In this document: positions 22,326 to 33,458 of the stretch, one piece after another
How the letters are laid out: each line of letters starts with the position of its first letter
Position numbering within the stretch: position 1 is the first letter of the stretch
NCBI GenBank assembly: GCA_018398805.1
Contig: JAGFBZ010002310.1
Span: 223,973 to 287,972, forward strand
Length of the DNA: 64,000 bases
Reading direction: 5' to 3'
Origin: Hirundichthys speculiger
Taxonomy: Eukaryota; Chordata; Actinopteri; Beloniformes; Exocoetidae
Position numbers and translations under genes: made by a program
Notes under the pieces: generated by a model
What the model was told of the DNA's origin: nothing
Databases searched by the model: none
The model's input: only the letters and a program-made list of their open reading frames with translations

Positions 22326-22902
22326 GGAAGACGTCGAAGAAGTCGAAGAAGTGGAAGACTCAGGCCCCGACCTTAGTCTTCCAGACCAAATACCAGGATG
22401 TGGGAAGGCTTTGTAGCTGCCTGCCAGGAACCAAGCAGGTGTTTGTTCCTCTGGAGGAATTGAGGTACAATAGAAATACTGTTTGGTAACTCTGTCATTA
22501 TCAGTTCAGTTTGGGTTTAAGGAAGCATTCAGTTGTGTAAAACCATGTTTGAACCAGTCACAAGGTGTTTGAGCATCATCAAGATGTCAGATACGTTTCT
22601 GCAGTCACACGTGTAAATCTATGCAATAGATTCAATACTGAAGTATTTCATTCTGGACTTCCACGAACACTGACTTTTACACCAAAGCCCTTTAAACATG
22701 TCACCTTCAGTGATGGTTGGCCCTTTAAACTTTGGCTATATTTGGAGTTATATGAGGGTTTGACACACTGACACACATTAGTCAATCATGTAATATCGCT
22801 TTTTCTGCTCAGTAAATGGACCGTCCCCCCACCTTTTCTCCCCTAGATCTTTCTGAAGCTGTAAAGAACAGGTCATCTGCTCAAGAAAATGTAATATTCA
22901 GA
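22326..22902 (+). other. scube1 intron 2 segment
   Basis: A short gaagtcgaagaagt repeat at about 22323-22352; otherwise nothing recognised. Confidence 0.4.
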
Positions 22903-22903
22903 A

Positions 22904-23170
22904 ATGCCAATGAAGGTGACCATCGTCTTTCTGATGTTCAGTAGTTTGGCAACTGTTTTACCCGCCACCAACCAAATCTTCAGAGGACACTCATCATTTT
23001 TATCTAATCCCTCGGGGAGATTCACCAGATTTAAGGGCGTGAATGCAACATCCCCGTATCCTCTGTTGTTTCCATGTTCAGTTCTTTTTCCCAGCGTTCC
23101 TTCACGTGGACAACGGAGAACTCGTTTGATGATGAAACGCCACCCGACAGCTTACCCACAAGTCCTTTGA
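22904..23170 (+). CDS. Speculative small secreted-peptide-like reading frame
   Basis: An 88-codon frame begins MPMKVTIVFLMFSSLATVLPA, which has the shape of a signal peptide, then an RFTRFKG segment, an NAT glycosylation-type sequon and basic sites (RGQRRTR, MKRH) near its end. An overlapping frame (23074-23394) continues with an acidic, then LWSRVFNLFTKTITEL segment, and a cag acceptor-like site lies between them. I recognise no family. It sits on the same strand inside scube1 intron 2 and could be chance. Kept only because a hydrophobic leader plus dibasic sites is unusual among the noise frames here. Confidence 0.15.
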   Translation: MPMKVTIVFLMFSSLATVLPATNQIFRGHSSFLSNPSGRFTRFKGVNATSPYPLLFPCSVLFPSVPSRGQRRTRLMMKRHPTAYPQVL

Positions 23171-23993
23171 TGCCGCCGCAGTTACACGCATCGGCAAACA
23201 GCTGGATGAGACTTGACAGTTCTCTCTGGTCAAGAGTTTTTAACCTCTTTACAAAAACAATCACAGAGCTGGAAGCATCTGGAAAAGTCCTGTTTGGTCT
23301 GAGACAAACAATCAGAGCTGAGCGGTTTCCAGCTCCGACAGGAGCGTTTGGAACAACGTCGGTCAGGTTATGTCCAGGGGAGGGTTACCCATAGTCTTGG
23401 ATGGACTACATATTTATTACAGAACTATTTCTTTAATATTTATACATTACATTCATGAATGCAGAGTTTCTACTGAACCCTAAGGCTCGGATTAGGATTA
23501 GGGTTAAGGCTTCATCTACACGTATCACTATCATTTTTTCTTCTATGTGAGACTTATATGGTTCTGTTCAGAATAGAGTTCCTTGTATGAGCAAAATACA
23601 AGGGGTTTACTGTTTTATGATCCATTTATTGTTCTCCAAATTCCTGCAGGCGATGTAATGGTGATCACTGTTGCCTCACAGGAACCCTGGCTGAGGTCCC
23701 TCTGAGCTGGCATGTTGATGCTGTGCCTGCTCGGCCTTTCAGAGCGAGCCACAGGTATGAGCGAGAGCGTCCAGGAGTATTTCTGCCTTTACGGGCTTCC
23801 ACCGCGGGTTTGAAATGAAACAGGCTCAATGTGATGGAGGCAGATTCTCAGTTCAGGTTTAAAGCAGCTCAGAAGACTTCTGTTCACTTTAAAACATCAG
23901 GTACAGTTTTATTTTATGGGATATTTGCTTACTTTTAAGGAAGCGTCGTCTAGCTGTCTCGGTCCTCTGTTCGCGCCGTCGGCAGAAACCAGT
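23171..23993 (+). other. scube1 intron 2 segment
   Basis: Nothing recognisable beyond a short gttgcctcacaggaaccctgg fragment (23668-23688) that resembles the SINE/LINE-tail family at 25150-25500. Confidence 0.4.
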
Positions 23994-23998
23994 CAAAG

Positions 23999-24917
23999 GG
24001 TGAATTCCAATTCCTCCCTTAACCCTCAATCTCAACCCTCAATCTCAAAAATGCGCGTTCCCGCTAAGGGCAAGTGCTGTCCCAATTCTAAGGGACATCA
24101 AGTTGAGGGACGAGTTTAAGGGCTGTATCGCCCTCAAAATTGAGATTTTCCGACACCACCCTTGGAAGTAAGGGCTATCCAGAAGCTAGCTACAAACGTA
24201 AGTATCTTCGTATATCTTAAAGACATAAATGTTACGAAAACCATTTTATTGTGTTTGTTTGAGACTTTTTTCATGGATTAACATCGTTGTTGCGTAACAT
24301 TTATTTTTTTACTTTACGATGTTTGCTGCTGGACCGGCGGTCCCGTCGGCTTCACGTTGTACTCGTCGGTGGTCCCGGTACATTATTCAGTCCTCCGTCG
24401 CTACACAACAAAGTAACATGAAGCCGACCCGGACCGCCGACGGGACCGGTCCGCCGACCGTGGCGGTCCCGGTCCCGTCAGCAGTCCGGGTCCCGTCAGC
24501 GGTCCAGGTCGGCTTCACGTTACTTGTACTCGTCGGTGGTCCCGTTCTGCCGTCCTGGTCCCGTCAGCGGTCCGGGTCCCGTCGGCGGTCCCAGGCGGCT
24601 TCACGTTACTTGTATACCTTGTTGTGTAGCGACGATGGACTGAATAATGTATCCTCTATTGTGTTATTTGCTAATATTATTTAGAGAATATACAGCGCTC
24701 TTTTCAATGTTACCCCTGTGTAATTTCAGGAAATACAGAGACAACACGGCTCTGATACATTTCAGTCTGATGACGTAACTGCACTCGAGGGGTGTCCCAT
24801 TTCTAAGTCACAAGATAACCCTGACACTTACTTTCGAGGGTTAAGATTGAGGGCCAAAAATTGAGGGTTAAGGGCGAGGGTTGAGATTGAGGGTTAAGAG
24901 AGGAATTGGAATTGGCC
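23999..24917. mobile_element. TIR element with long inverted ends and an internal GC-rich palindrome
   Basis: Ends beginning GGTGAATTCC and, on the opposite strand, GGCCAATTCC continue as near-identical inverted repeats for about 40 bp (aattcctc.cttaaccctcaa pattern). The flanking direct repeat caaag (23994-23998 and 24918-24922) is a candidate 5-bp target duplication. The interior holds a second, nested inverted repeat: arms at about 24379-24426 and 24595-24650 (acattattcagtcc...cgctacacaac) around a CpG-rich core of cggtcccgtc-type units. No transposase. Superfamily not assigned. Confidence 0.8.
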
Positions 24918-24922
24918 CAAAG

Positions 24923-25150
24923 TGATTGTTGGATGTGATTGTGATTCTCTCCTCTGACAGCTGCGTACCAGGTACGGCACGCGTCGACAACGATGAATTT
25001 ACAGAGCTTCAGCGTCAGACTCAAAAAAGTAACGACGGGAGAGAAAATACTCTCTCTCTTTTTGAAGGCAAAGTAATGGAGTATTCTTCAGGGGCCATTT
25101 CAGTTGACTGATCTCAGTCCAGCAGAGCATTTTCAGTTATTAAAGACATA
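24923..25150 (+). other. scube1 intron 2 segment
   Basis: Nothing recognised. Confidence 0.4.
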
Positions 25151-25500
25151 ACTGGGGCAGCAGGGTATCTTGGTGGTCTCTGTTGTCTCACAGCTAGAAG
25201 GTTCCTGGTCTGAACCTCAGCAGGTCTTTCTGTGTGGGTTTCCTCCAGGTTCTCCAGCTTCCTCCATCAGTCCAGAGACATGCATGTCAGGTTAACTGGT
25301 GGTTCTAGATCACCTGGAGGAGTGATTGTGAGTGTGTCTGGTTGTTCATCTACATGTGGTCCTGTGATGGACTGGAGACCTGTCCAGGTGGACCCCTGCC
25401 TTTCACCTGTAGAGAGCTGGGATAGACTCCAGCAGATCCCTGTAACCCTGCAGAGGATTAAACAGGTCTAGATAATGGATGGATGGATGTATGGATGGAA
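25150..25500 (+). mobile_element. Fish SINE / LINE-tail repeat with ggat microsatellite end
   Basis: Contains in order the words tctcacagctagaaggttcc, tgggtttcctccaggttctcc, cagtccagagacatgcatg, gtgatggactggagacctg and gctgggatagactccagc, ending in a (ggat)n run. This is the layout of a very common teleost repeat. Truncated copies lie near 12654 and 55137. Confidence 0.8.
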
Positions 25501-25742
25501 AGACATAACTGAAGGCAGAAGGACCCACAAACAACCAACAAGTGATGGTGGCTGCAGTGAAGGTCTGCTGAAGCATCTCCAGTGGGGAAACCTTTGGTTC
25601 CAGACTTCAGGCAGTGATCGACTGCAAATACTGTTTCATTCAAATATTGAAAATGATGAGTATAGTTACGATCGTGTCGCTCCGTCCAAATATTTCTGAT
25701 CTTTATTTCAGACCTCTTCACCGTACTGTCCACTTAAAAGAG

Positions 25743-25793
25743 ATAAAGAATGTTGAAAAACTGGACTGATACTTTATTGATCTTTGATAAATC
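25743..25793 (-). mobile_element. 3' tail of a LINE, separated from its body by an LTR insertion
   Basis: Read on the minus strand this gives gatcaataaagtatcag, the typical 3' tail of teleost LINEs. It continues the LINE body at 27295-27710 once the LTR between them is removed. Confidence 0.7.
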
Positions 25794-27294
25794 TGTAGCA
25801 CCCTACCCCGGTGATTAAGAATAAATTACCTGAGTTGAACGTATCACTCTGGGCGGGCTCTGGGTCCTTATTTTTAATGTTTGATGGTGCCGTATTATCC
25901 TATGTATTACCTATAATACCTGACTAGATGTGCTTTAACTCACAAATAAGGTAAGTACACTCTGATGGTGCCTCCACTCAGTAGATCAATGAAATGACAT
26001 GTGATCAATCCACAAAGAAAATACCATGAACTTAAATTATTCTTTTACCTTTGCTTTACATAACTTAACCCTGAACGCTGATGTTAATTACAAAATCACA
26101 CACAGTACTCCTTTAAAATAAGAAACCACTGTATTAACATAAGGCATTTCATTCAATAAACTCAAATTCAATAAACAGTACCAAAAAATACTGTATGAGC
26201 TCTGCTAATAAAATAGAGTCCTGAAAATAAAAGTTGCAGGCCTGAATCAATGCTGGGGTATGGTGAGGTCTAAAACTGGTGACCGTTTCACTTTCCAAGC
26301 AAACATAAAATAAACAAATGCACGTGCACTGGGTCTTGTTTTTTTTGTACTCACGGCTCTTCTTGGGTTAGTGTGAGGGGTGTGTGTGAAGAAGAAGGCT
26401 GCATGGGGGGTTTACTGATGAAGATGGAGGGGGAATGGAGAGGAGGAATGAAGTCTGAAGACTCAGCTACTGCTACGCCCGCAGCTCCCGCCGATAGCCG
26501 CGCTCTGTCGCTCAGAGGGGGAAAAAAGGTCCAAGGAGGGCTTCCTGGTCCGGTCCGCTCTGACAACATACATTTACATCCTTTACTCACTGATAAATGT
26601 CCATGCACTATGATGAACTCAGTCCGAATTCACACAATAGCTCGTACACACACAGGTACACATGAGTAACGTGAGGCTACTACATCAAACACTGTGTAAA
26701 TACTAGCCGAATGCTAGCTAATCGCTAATCACGTTTAGCATTTACTTTACAACATTGGCAGTAATACAGTTCGTAATTACCACACCCAAATAAGCATTTA
26801 CCTTCTGTACACCGTTATACTTCGGTATTCCACTGACAAACTCTGCATTTGTACAGGTAAACAGAAATACTTCGGCTTTTCCAGCACTATACGTGTAGAT
26901 ATTTTCCTCCGGTGCTCTCTCTGCCTCTCGTGTCTCTGCCGTGATCTAACCTGCTACCTCCAAGTCCCGCCCCCTACTCTTCCAATTGGACGACAACTCA
27001 GACAAAAGAGCAGGTGACCAATAAACAATCTATACAGGGATGATTGACAAATAAACACCAATGCCTTGCACAATTTTAACCAAACAAATTATATTAAAAT
27101 CATCAAACATTTTAAGTACTTTCTTGACTTATGAATGGTTTTTAACAGTTTCTTCTTTTAAACTGAACTATTAATTTTTTTAATTTAAATAACAGTTCCT
27201 CTCACATGAATTACCATAAATGAACTTGTTTTTTTCTAGAAAGAACTTTTTTTTTTTTCCACTTATTAACTTATTTACTTTAGGCAGGGCTACA
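25794..27294. mobile_element. Putative long solo LTR inserted in a LINE tail
   Basis: A 1.5-kb block begins TGTAGCACC and ends GGGCTACA (TG...CA with TGTAGC/GCTACA inverted ends), flanked by the direct repeat aatc (25790-25793 and 27295-27298). The outside sequences on both sides belong to one LINE 3' region. The interior has several AATAAA words, a GC-rich patch (26470-26560) and no gag or pol motif, so a solo LTR is the best reading. Orientation is unknown. Confidence 0.65.
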
Positions 27295-27710
27295 AATCTC
27301 TTCAGTGATTGATAGAAGGTTCCAGCTGTGTTCAGGAAGGATCTCCTGTAGTGGATCTGAAGATCATCTGACTGAAAAGACACTGCTGTTGAATCATTGT
27401 GTTGTTAGAGGATGATCAGGTTGTCCATGATGTTCTTCATTTTATAATATATCAGCTCCATCATCTCCAGATCAGAACCACCCTTCTTCTTCAGTTTGTC
27501 CAGTTTCTTTAAGTCTCTGGCTCTGATGTTCCTCCTCCAACAGATGACTGCAGATGGACTGAACTCTCCACAACAGACTGATGCAAATATTGATGGAGCT
27601 CAGCTTCCTCCAGAAGTTAAGTCTGCTCTGTCTCTTCTCATCAACAGCATCAGTGTCTCCAGTCCAGTCTGTTGTCCAGGTGAACACTGATTGGATTTTT
27701 CCGTGCAAAT
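27295..27710 (-). mobile_element. LINE C-terminal ORF2 remnant
   Basis: The minus strand encodes QSVFTWTTDWTGDTDAVDEK and then CSHLLEEEHQSQRLKETG. Both match a second LINE remnant at 39200-39420 (VFTWTTDWTDTDAVDEK; CSHLLEEQHQ). This is the end of a non-LTR reverse-transcriptase protein of a Rex1/L2-like teleost LINE, now full of stops. It is followed by its 3' UTR and then the LTR insertion. Confidence 0.8.
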
Positions 27711-28958
27711 TTCCTTAAAGCCTTAAAAAAGAAGAGTAGAAGCAGAAAACCCAGCTAAAGAATTTGCCGGATAGGCTGCAGTCCAAAATGCTTGGTCATT
27801 TATCTCTTCAGGATTAGGATGAGGTCCGGTGTGTGGAGGCCATCCTCCTTTCGTTTCAGGAATGGATCCATCTCAGTTTGACCGAACCGATGGAGGGACA
27901 AACCGAGGACGCTGCAAAATGTTGTGGAACATGATCGCTCGTCTTGAATGGAACTTGCAGGTTTTGAAGTATTTGTTGCTATAATCCATAAACCTATAAA
28001 CCACAGGGGACCGTTGGAGGCCTTATGGAGTCCAGTCTGAGTGAGTCAGAAGCGTTTCAATAAGTCTGAAGTGGCAATGTGTTCATCATCAATATCAAAG
28101 GATAACACGGACACGTTTCTTTTTCCAGTAAAGGTGGATTGTGAGGCCCTGTCTCGTCTTTCGTGTTTTTAGTCTGTGAAATGTGCACCACGATGACAGA
28201 CACCTGACCTGCTTAACGGAGCCTGAGAGAGGAGGGGAGTCACATGGGGATGGCGGTTGGTGAGGGAGGCGACGGTAGAGGGAGGCTGGGATAGAGAGCT
28301 GTCAGACGATTACTAGGCCATCGTCTGCCTGGTGTCTGCACCCCCGTCATCAGTCAGCCCTTCTGCTACTGGCTACCTGCAGACACGCTTACGTAACAGT
28401 TCAGAGTCTCATCCAGCACATCCCTCCTTAAATCTCCTCTGTCTGCCTCCTTCCTGCTCAGAAGGAGAAGCTTGAATCCTCTGAGGCGCGTTTTATATAT
28501 AGACGCGCTGATGTCATACGAGCTTCATCAACCGTTCTCCTTGTCGATCTTTGACAGATTGTGACCGCTGTCATTCGCCGTAAACGTCCCTCGGGGGGGA
28601 GGGAATGATATTTCCTGCATCACGGTACCGACCGGCTCTCAAACCTCACCTGAGATATAAGCAAATCCTGCTGAGTGGAGACGCTCGTAAAAACACGCAT
28701 AAGCACTATCTGACTCTGAATGTGATGGATTTAAATCTGTCAAAAATCCATTATCCATTAAATTTAGTGACCTCAAAGTGATAACCTGGCAGCGTTGAGG
28801 CTTGGTTTTAATAGAGCAGCTAAACACCTTTAGCTCCAGCGGCTGAGCGTGACGTTTAATGATTTAAAAGGGATGAAAATATTTAAAATGTTCCTGTGGT
28901 CCAGTCTGATGGATAAGCACTCATTCCTGTTCAGGTGCATCTGACTGGTAACATATTA
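27711..28958 (+). other. scube1 intron 2 segment
   Basis: No exon or classifiable repeat seen; a GC-richer stretch spans 28190-28440. Confidence 0.45.
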
Positions 28959-28960
28959 TA

Positions 28961-29664
28961 CAGTGGTACCTCTACTTAGGGAATTAATTGGTTCTGGAAG
29001 TAGTTTCGTAACTTGAAAATTTTTTAAGTAGAGACGTGTTTTCTATGTAAATGCCCTAATCCGTTCCAAAATTCAAACATAATTTTGTTATAAATTATAA
29101 ATAATACATGAAATGACATGAAAACCTGTCAGAAATACATGTTAGAACTAGAAAAGCTCTCAGAGAGTGCAGACCTCAACCAAGCGCAACAACTATCGAA
29201 AATTTGAAAGTGATCCAGAATCCAGGATTTCTTCCGGATCACACCCAAAATGAAATCAGTTCTTCCTTTTCACATTTCTGACAACTCCTGAAAACTTAAT
29301 CAAAATCCATCCATAACTTTTTGAGTTATCTTGTACACAGACAGACAGACAGATAAACGCCGGCAAAAACATACCTCCTTGGCGGAGGTAAAAATTGTTT
29401 GTTTACCTGGGTTGCTGGGTTACGCTCATACAGACAAGGGGCCCTCCTAGCCAATGGGATGCCAGGAAGGGGCTAAGCTTTCAAACCGAGATACAGAGCC
29501 GACAGTTATGTTTACTCTGGGAGCTGCGAGTAGCAGCGCTACTGTATTTCTGCCTTTCGTATCCTGAAATTTCTTTCGGAACTAGAGGCAATATTTTCCC
29601 GTCGATGCGTTTCGTAACCTGAAAATTTCGTATGTAGAGACGTTCGTAAGTAGAGGTACCACTG
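28961..29664. mobile_element. Mariner-type MITE with TA target duplication
   Basis: Ends CAGTGGTACCTCTACTTA / TAAGTAGAGGTACCACTG are perfect inverted repeats and are flanked by TA (28959-28960 and 29665-29666). The inverted similarity extends inward through cgtaac and gaaaatttt words to about 70 bp. No transposase. The element is itself interrupted by an RTE-type tail at about 29124-29394. Confidence 0.92.
29124..29394 (+). mobile_element. RTE-type LINE 3' tail nested in the mariner MITE
   Basis: Contains gcagacctcaaccaagcgc, tccggatcacacccaaaatg, aaaatccatccataacttt, an (acag)n run and cctccttggcggagg, the usual order of an RTE-clade 3' end in fish. Only the 3' part is present, as in most 5'-truncated LINE copies. 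Confidence 0.75.
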
Positions 29665-29666
29665 TA

Positions 29667-32354
29667 CTTCCTTTTATAAATGCTCAGAGCTGAATTAGAG
29701 ACCTTTTTTTGTCTGAAGCGTGTCAAGATCTGAAGTTTTTATTGCCTTTATCAGTTCTCTATATTGATCAGATTGATTCCCAGTTCCCTTATCAAGAGTT
29801 TCATTGAGGAAACACGTTGGGTTTTAGCCTCAACACAACTATTTTTATTAGCTTAGATTCCCAAATGGAGGACAGCCAGCAGGTCAGTACCGTAAAACAG
29901 CGGCGTCTCCACTGACGTCTTCTGTCTCCTTGTTGATTTGCTCTTAATAATAATCAGAAATAATCACGAGGCTCCAAGAGAAGCTACTACGGTGGAATAT
30001 GACGTAAACGGACGCGTCTCTCTGCTGTGACTTCCTCCAGTTATTCCAGCAGAAGCAGACATGATCGCTGCTGGTCTCAACGCCAGCGTCGATGTGTTGC
30101 TTTGCTTTAGACGGGACCAGAGACGGGACCAGAGACGAGACCAGAGACGGGACCAGAGCCTGGAGCGGCCTGTGAGGTTCAGCACGTCGACACTCTTCCC
30201 CGTTTTGTCACTTTCTTCCGCACTAAAACTGGAAGTTAATGATGGAGCGGTGAGCTGTAACAGCCGGTGCTGCCACCTAGTGGATAGCATGTTCCCGGCA
30301 CTCGGGTTTCCCCGATTCTCCACGAAAATTTGGAAAAGGTCTTGAGTTGGAACCAGTTTTTGATTTTCCCCTTTGGTTGGACACAAAACAAATCAAACTA
30401 ATATGATTATTATTTGAAATGAATTCTCTGAGAGCTGCAGGAAGCCTTGGAGCATCTTCTGTGGCGTTGCTCCGTCCTGGTGGAGGCTTCAGGTCGTCTC
30501 CTGGCTGTCCCGGTCTGGGTCGGCCTGGCAGGCCGTCTTTGTTGTCTGTGTTTAGTCTTGTCCTCCCCTCTCTGTTTCCTGTCCGTGTTTCTGGATTCAA
30601 AGTTAAGTTTGGACTTTGATTTTTGTTCATATAGATCTTTATTTGGAATCTACTGATTTGATGCAGCTGGGCTGTTTTCATGAAATGGCATGACATACAT
30701 CTTACATTTTTGAACTGAACTTCATGGAAATTAATTGGATTATGACACTTTTGTCAGAATTTAGCACCACGTCTCTGCTGTGAATCAATTTAAAAAAAAT
30801 GAAACTAAATGGTGGTTTGCCGCAGGTTCCAGACTCTAGTAAAACCTGTTATGAGCAAACGAAAGCTTCATAACTCTGCAGCGCTGGTTAGAGTCATTTA
30901 CGCTTGTTGCTGTAAACGAACATGCAGTCATTTGACATGAAGTGTAATTAACCAAAGTGAACGTACTCGGACAGATCGTGGTGAGCCTTGGTGTTTCTGT
31001 GGAAGGCCAGAGCTCAACTTTGTATTTGGCAGACTGCCTTTGTCTCGTCATTTCTGTGGGCGTTTAGCCAGGAGGAGATCGGATCTTAATATCATTGCCA
31101 CATCCGAACTGTTCAGTAAAAATGGCGCCGTGCCGTCCAGGTACGCTGCACCTGCCTTAGTTTCTACGTGAGCCCCCCCACCTTATTTGGAATATTATCT
31201 CATACATAGAATAAAGTCAATAATTCTGTTCGTTTTCATCGTTTTCATGATTGAAAAGAATGATGCAATGTTCATGGCACATCCTGCCTGAAAGGTCAAG
31301 TGCACATATTTTTCATATCGGTTGAAAAAATAAACTCCTTACTGCTCCTTTAACAGCCCAGTTAAACATTATAAGCAGGTGACAGCATCCAGCTCCCCTC
31401 CCCCCCCCCCCCCCCTGCTGTCTGTGATGAGGTCCGTCACCGAAGGGGCCTAATTTCCTTGATGAGACTCGGAGCGTTAAATGTTTCCGGCGCGATCAGA
31501 ACATGCACGCATGTGAGCGGAAGAAGCAGCGAGCGAGAGGCTGGCGGGCGCCGCCGTTAAATGTCATCGACAGCTCGGGGGCAGGAAGTGGCCCTGTTCG
31601 GGGTCACACAGAGCCACCTCGTTCCTGTCACAAACACTCATCCGTGGTCACCTCCAGCTTCCCTCTCCCGTCCTCTGATTGGCTGCGGTACGTGTCGCCG
31701 TCCAATTACTGAGCCCTTCTTTATTTCCACATGACAAGCAGAGACCTCACCAAACCACATGACACTTTCACTCATTTAAAGAAGGATTTTCCAGCGCTCT
31801 CGGGCGAGTCTTTTAAATTTACACCTCTGTCTCCGTCTTCACCTGCTCGCCGCGGTCCTGACTGACGGGCAGACGTGTTCACATCATGTTGAGCTAAGCC
31901 ACCTATCTGGATATAAGTGACACAGTTGGGTGCACAATTAAAGCTGTTTGGTTAATTTTAAGCCTTTCGGGCTCGTCCTAGTTACTGATTTCATTTTACA
32001 GCATTGGATGTGAGAGAATGTTGTTAATCATTCCAACAGCTCTCAGGTACAGAAGGATATTTCTCTCTCTGTCTTTTCCTTAAACCTGTCTGAAACCTAA
32101 TCCCTGGTTTGGCAAATGTGGTACATGGATGACACATCTGTCCAGATGTTACAGGAGGTTTCAGCTGTGAAGTTGTGGGTCAAAGTGTTTCGAATGTGTC
32201 TTGTGTCAGAAGTGAGAGTTCTCTCCATTTATCTCGTGACAGATGTTGACAGATGTACGTCATCCTGCTGCTTCTCTTACGGGTTTCTGCCTCCCTGAAC
32301 TCCTTTTTTTCTTTGCATTTCTGTCGTATTCGCCTCGATGGTTCTGAGAGTGAT
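29667..32354 (+). other. scube1 intron 2 segment
   Basis: Holds a short tandem array of a gacgggaccaga unit (about 30109-30160), a CTCF consensus match on the minus strand (30269-30283) and a C run (31399-31416). No coding exon seen. GC-rich patches at 30440-30560 and 31440-31700 have open frames but no recognisable domain. Confidence 0.45.
30269..30283 (-). promoter_or_regulatory. CTCF consensus match
   Basis: On the minus strand ccactaggtggcagc fits CCASYAGRKGGCRSY at all positions. Functional use is unknown. Confidence 0.45.
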
Positions 32355-32356
32355 TA

Positions 32357-32756
32357 CCGTATTTTCTGGACTATAAAGCGCACCTGAATATAAGCCGCAC
32401 CCATTAAAATATAAACGAAATATATATCTTGTCACATATAAGCTGCACCGGACTGCACTGGACAAACTGATAAATCCAGGTGTGTCTGAGTGGCCACAAT
32501 GGCCAGACACACCTGGATTAATCAGTTTGTCCAATAATAATAGGTATTGATGCTAAATGAATGTAGAGTAGCATAGCCAACATAGTCTACTTAACAAAAA
32601 CAGAATAGCCTTTAACTACTTGGTTTGTTTTTGCACTTCCTGCTAGAGCGCCCCCTGAGGGCTGAAGAAAAATTCATAGAAAAGCCGCATCTCTGTATAA
32701 GCCTCATGGTTTAAAGCGTGGGACAAAAGTAGCGGCTTATAGTCCGGAAAATACGG
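32357..32756. mobile_element. TIR MITE (family D), copy 1, with internal palindrome
   Basis: Inverted ends CCGTATTTTCTGGACTATAA / TTATAGTCCGGAAAATACGG, flanked by TA on both sides (32355-32356 and 32757-32758). Its centre holds 29-bp inverted arms (32460-32488 and 32504-32532, 28 of 29 matching) around a 15-base spacer, which could form a strong hairpin. A second copy of the family is at 52481-53137. Confidence 0.88.
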
Positions 32757-33131
32757 TATTTGGACCCAGTAAGAGTCTTCTTTCTATAGATGATTAGATT
32801 TTTTTTTCATTGATCGAGTGGACTTAAATAACGGAAAACAAACTGGCGACTGATTTACTTAAAATGCTATAAAACACTCTTTTTTATCCCTATTTAAAAA
32901 CGTTATAAATTGCCGTTGTATTCTGATAAAAGGTTTCCATCTTAAGAAGTGGCCAGAGAAAATCAATAAAACAGGCTTAAGTGAGTCATTTACCATTTTC
33001 ATTCTCCTCTAAATGAAAAAAGATTATTAATTAGAGGAGTAGTTTTCTCTAAAAACACAGGAACAGCATCAAGTCGCTCAGTAATACTTTCATTTCATGA
33101 TTAACGAATGTAATTTGACTTTTTCTTCCAG

Positions 33132-33257
33132 ACATGGACGAGTGTGAGAACGACTACAATGGCGGCTGCGTCCACGAGTGCATCAACATCCCCGGTAACT
33201 ACAGGTGCACCTGCTACGACGGATTCATGCTGGCCCACGACGGACACAACTGTTTAG
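33132..33257 (+). CDS. scube1: scube1 coding exon 3: EGF-like domain 2
   Basis: Acceptor ttccag (33126-33131) and donor G|GTACGA (33258) bound a 126-base phase 1-1 exon encoding (D)[18 protein letters not shown], then [23 protein letters not shown]. It is a complete six-cysteine calcium-binding [13 protein letters not shown] and MLAHDGHNC are near-invariant SCUBE EGF-2 words, and the ENDY...GGCVHEC lead is closest to SCUBE1 among the three vertebrate paralogues as I recall them. One residue is missing next to the Tyr compared with human SCUBE1 (DY-N instead of DYYN). It is followed by a 12.7-kb phase-1 intron. Confidence 0.94.
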   Translation, partial: TWTSVRTTTMAAASTSASTSPVTTGAPATTDSCWPTTDTTV

Positions 33258-33458
33258 GTACGAGCAGCTGAGCTGCATGGTTCTGTTTCTGTCCCGGGTC
33301 AGGACCAGAATCTGACAAAAGCTACGTAGAAATATGTTCGCTTCCTTGAATCATCTGGATAAAGTGTGAAGATGTTCTCATCCGCATCCCTGATGAAGGT
33401 CAGGAAGTTAATGAAAAAAAGAGTCAACTGTCTCAGTGACTGTTGGATATTTATTTAC

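Noticed and set aside
10101..33131. A missing SCUBE exon in the 23-kb intron 2
   Set aside because: Exons 2 and 3 join in phase as ...HCED-MDEC, which is the expected direct junction, so no coding exon is needed between them.
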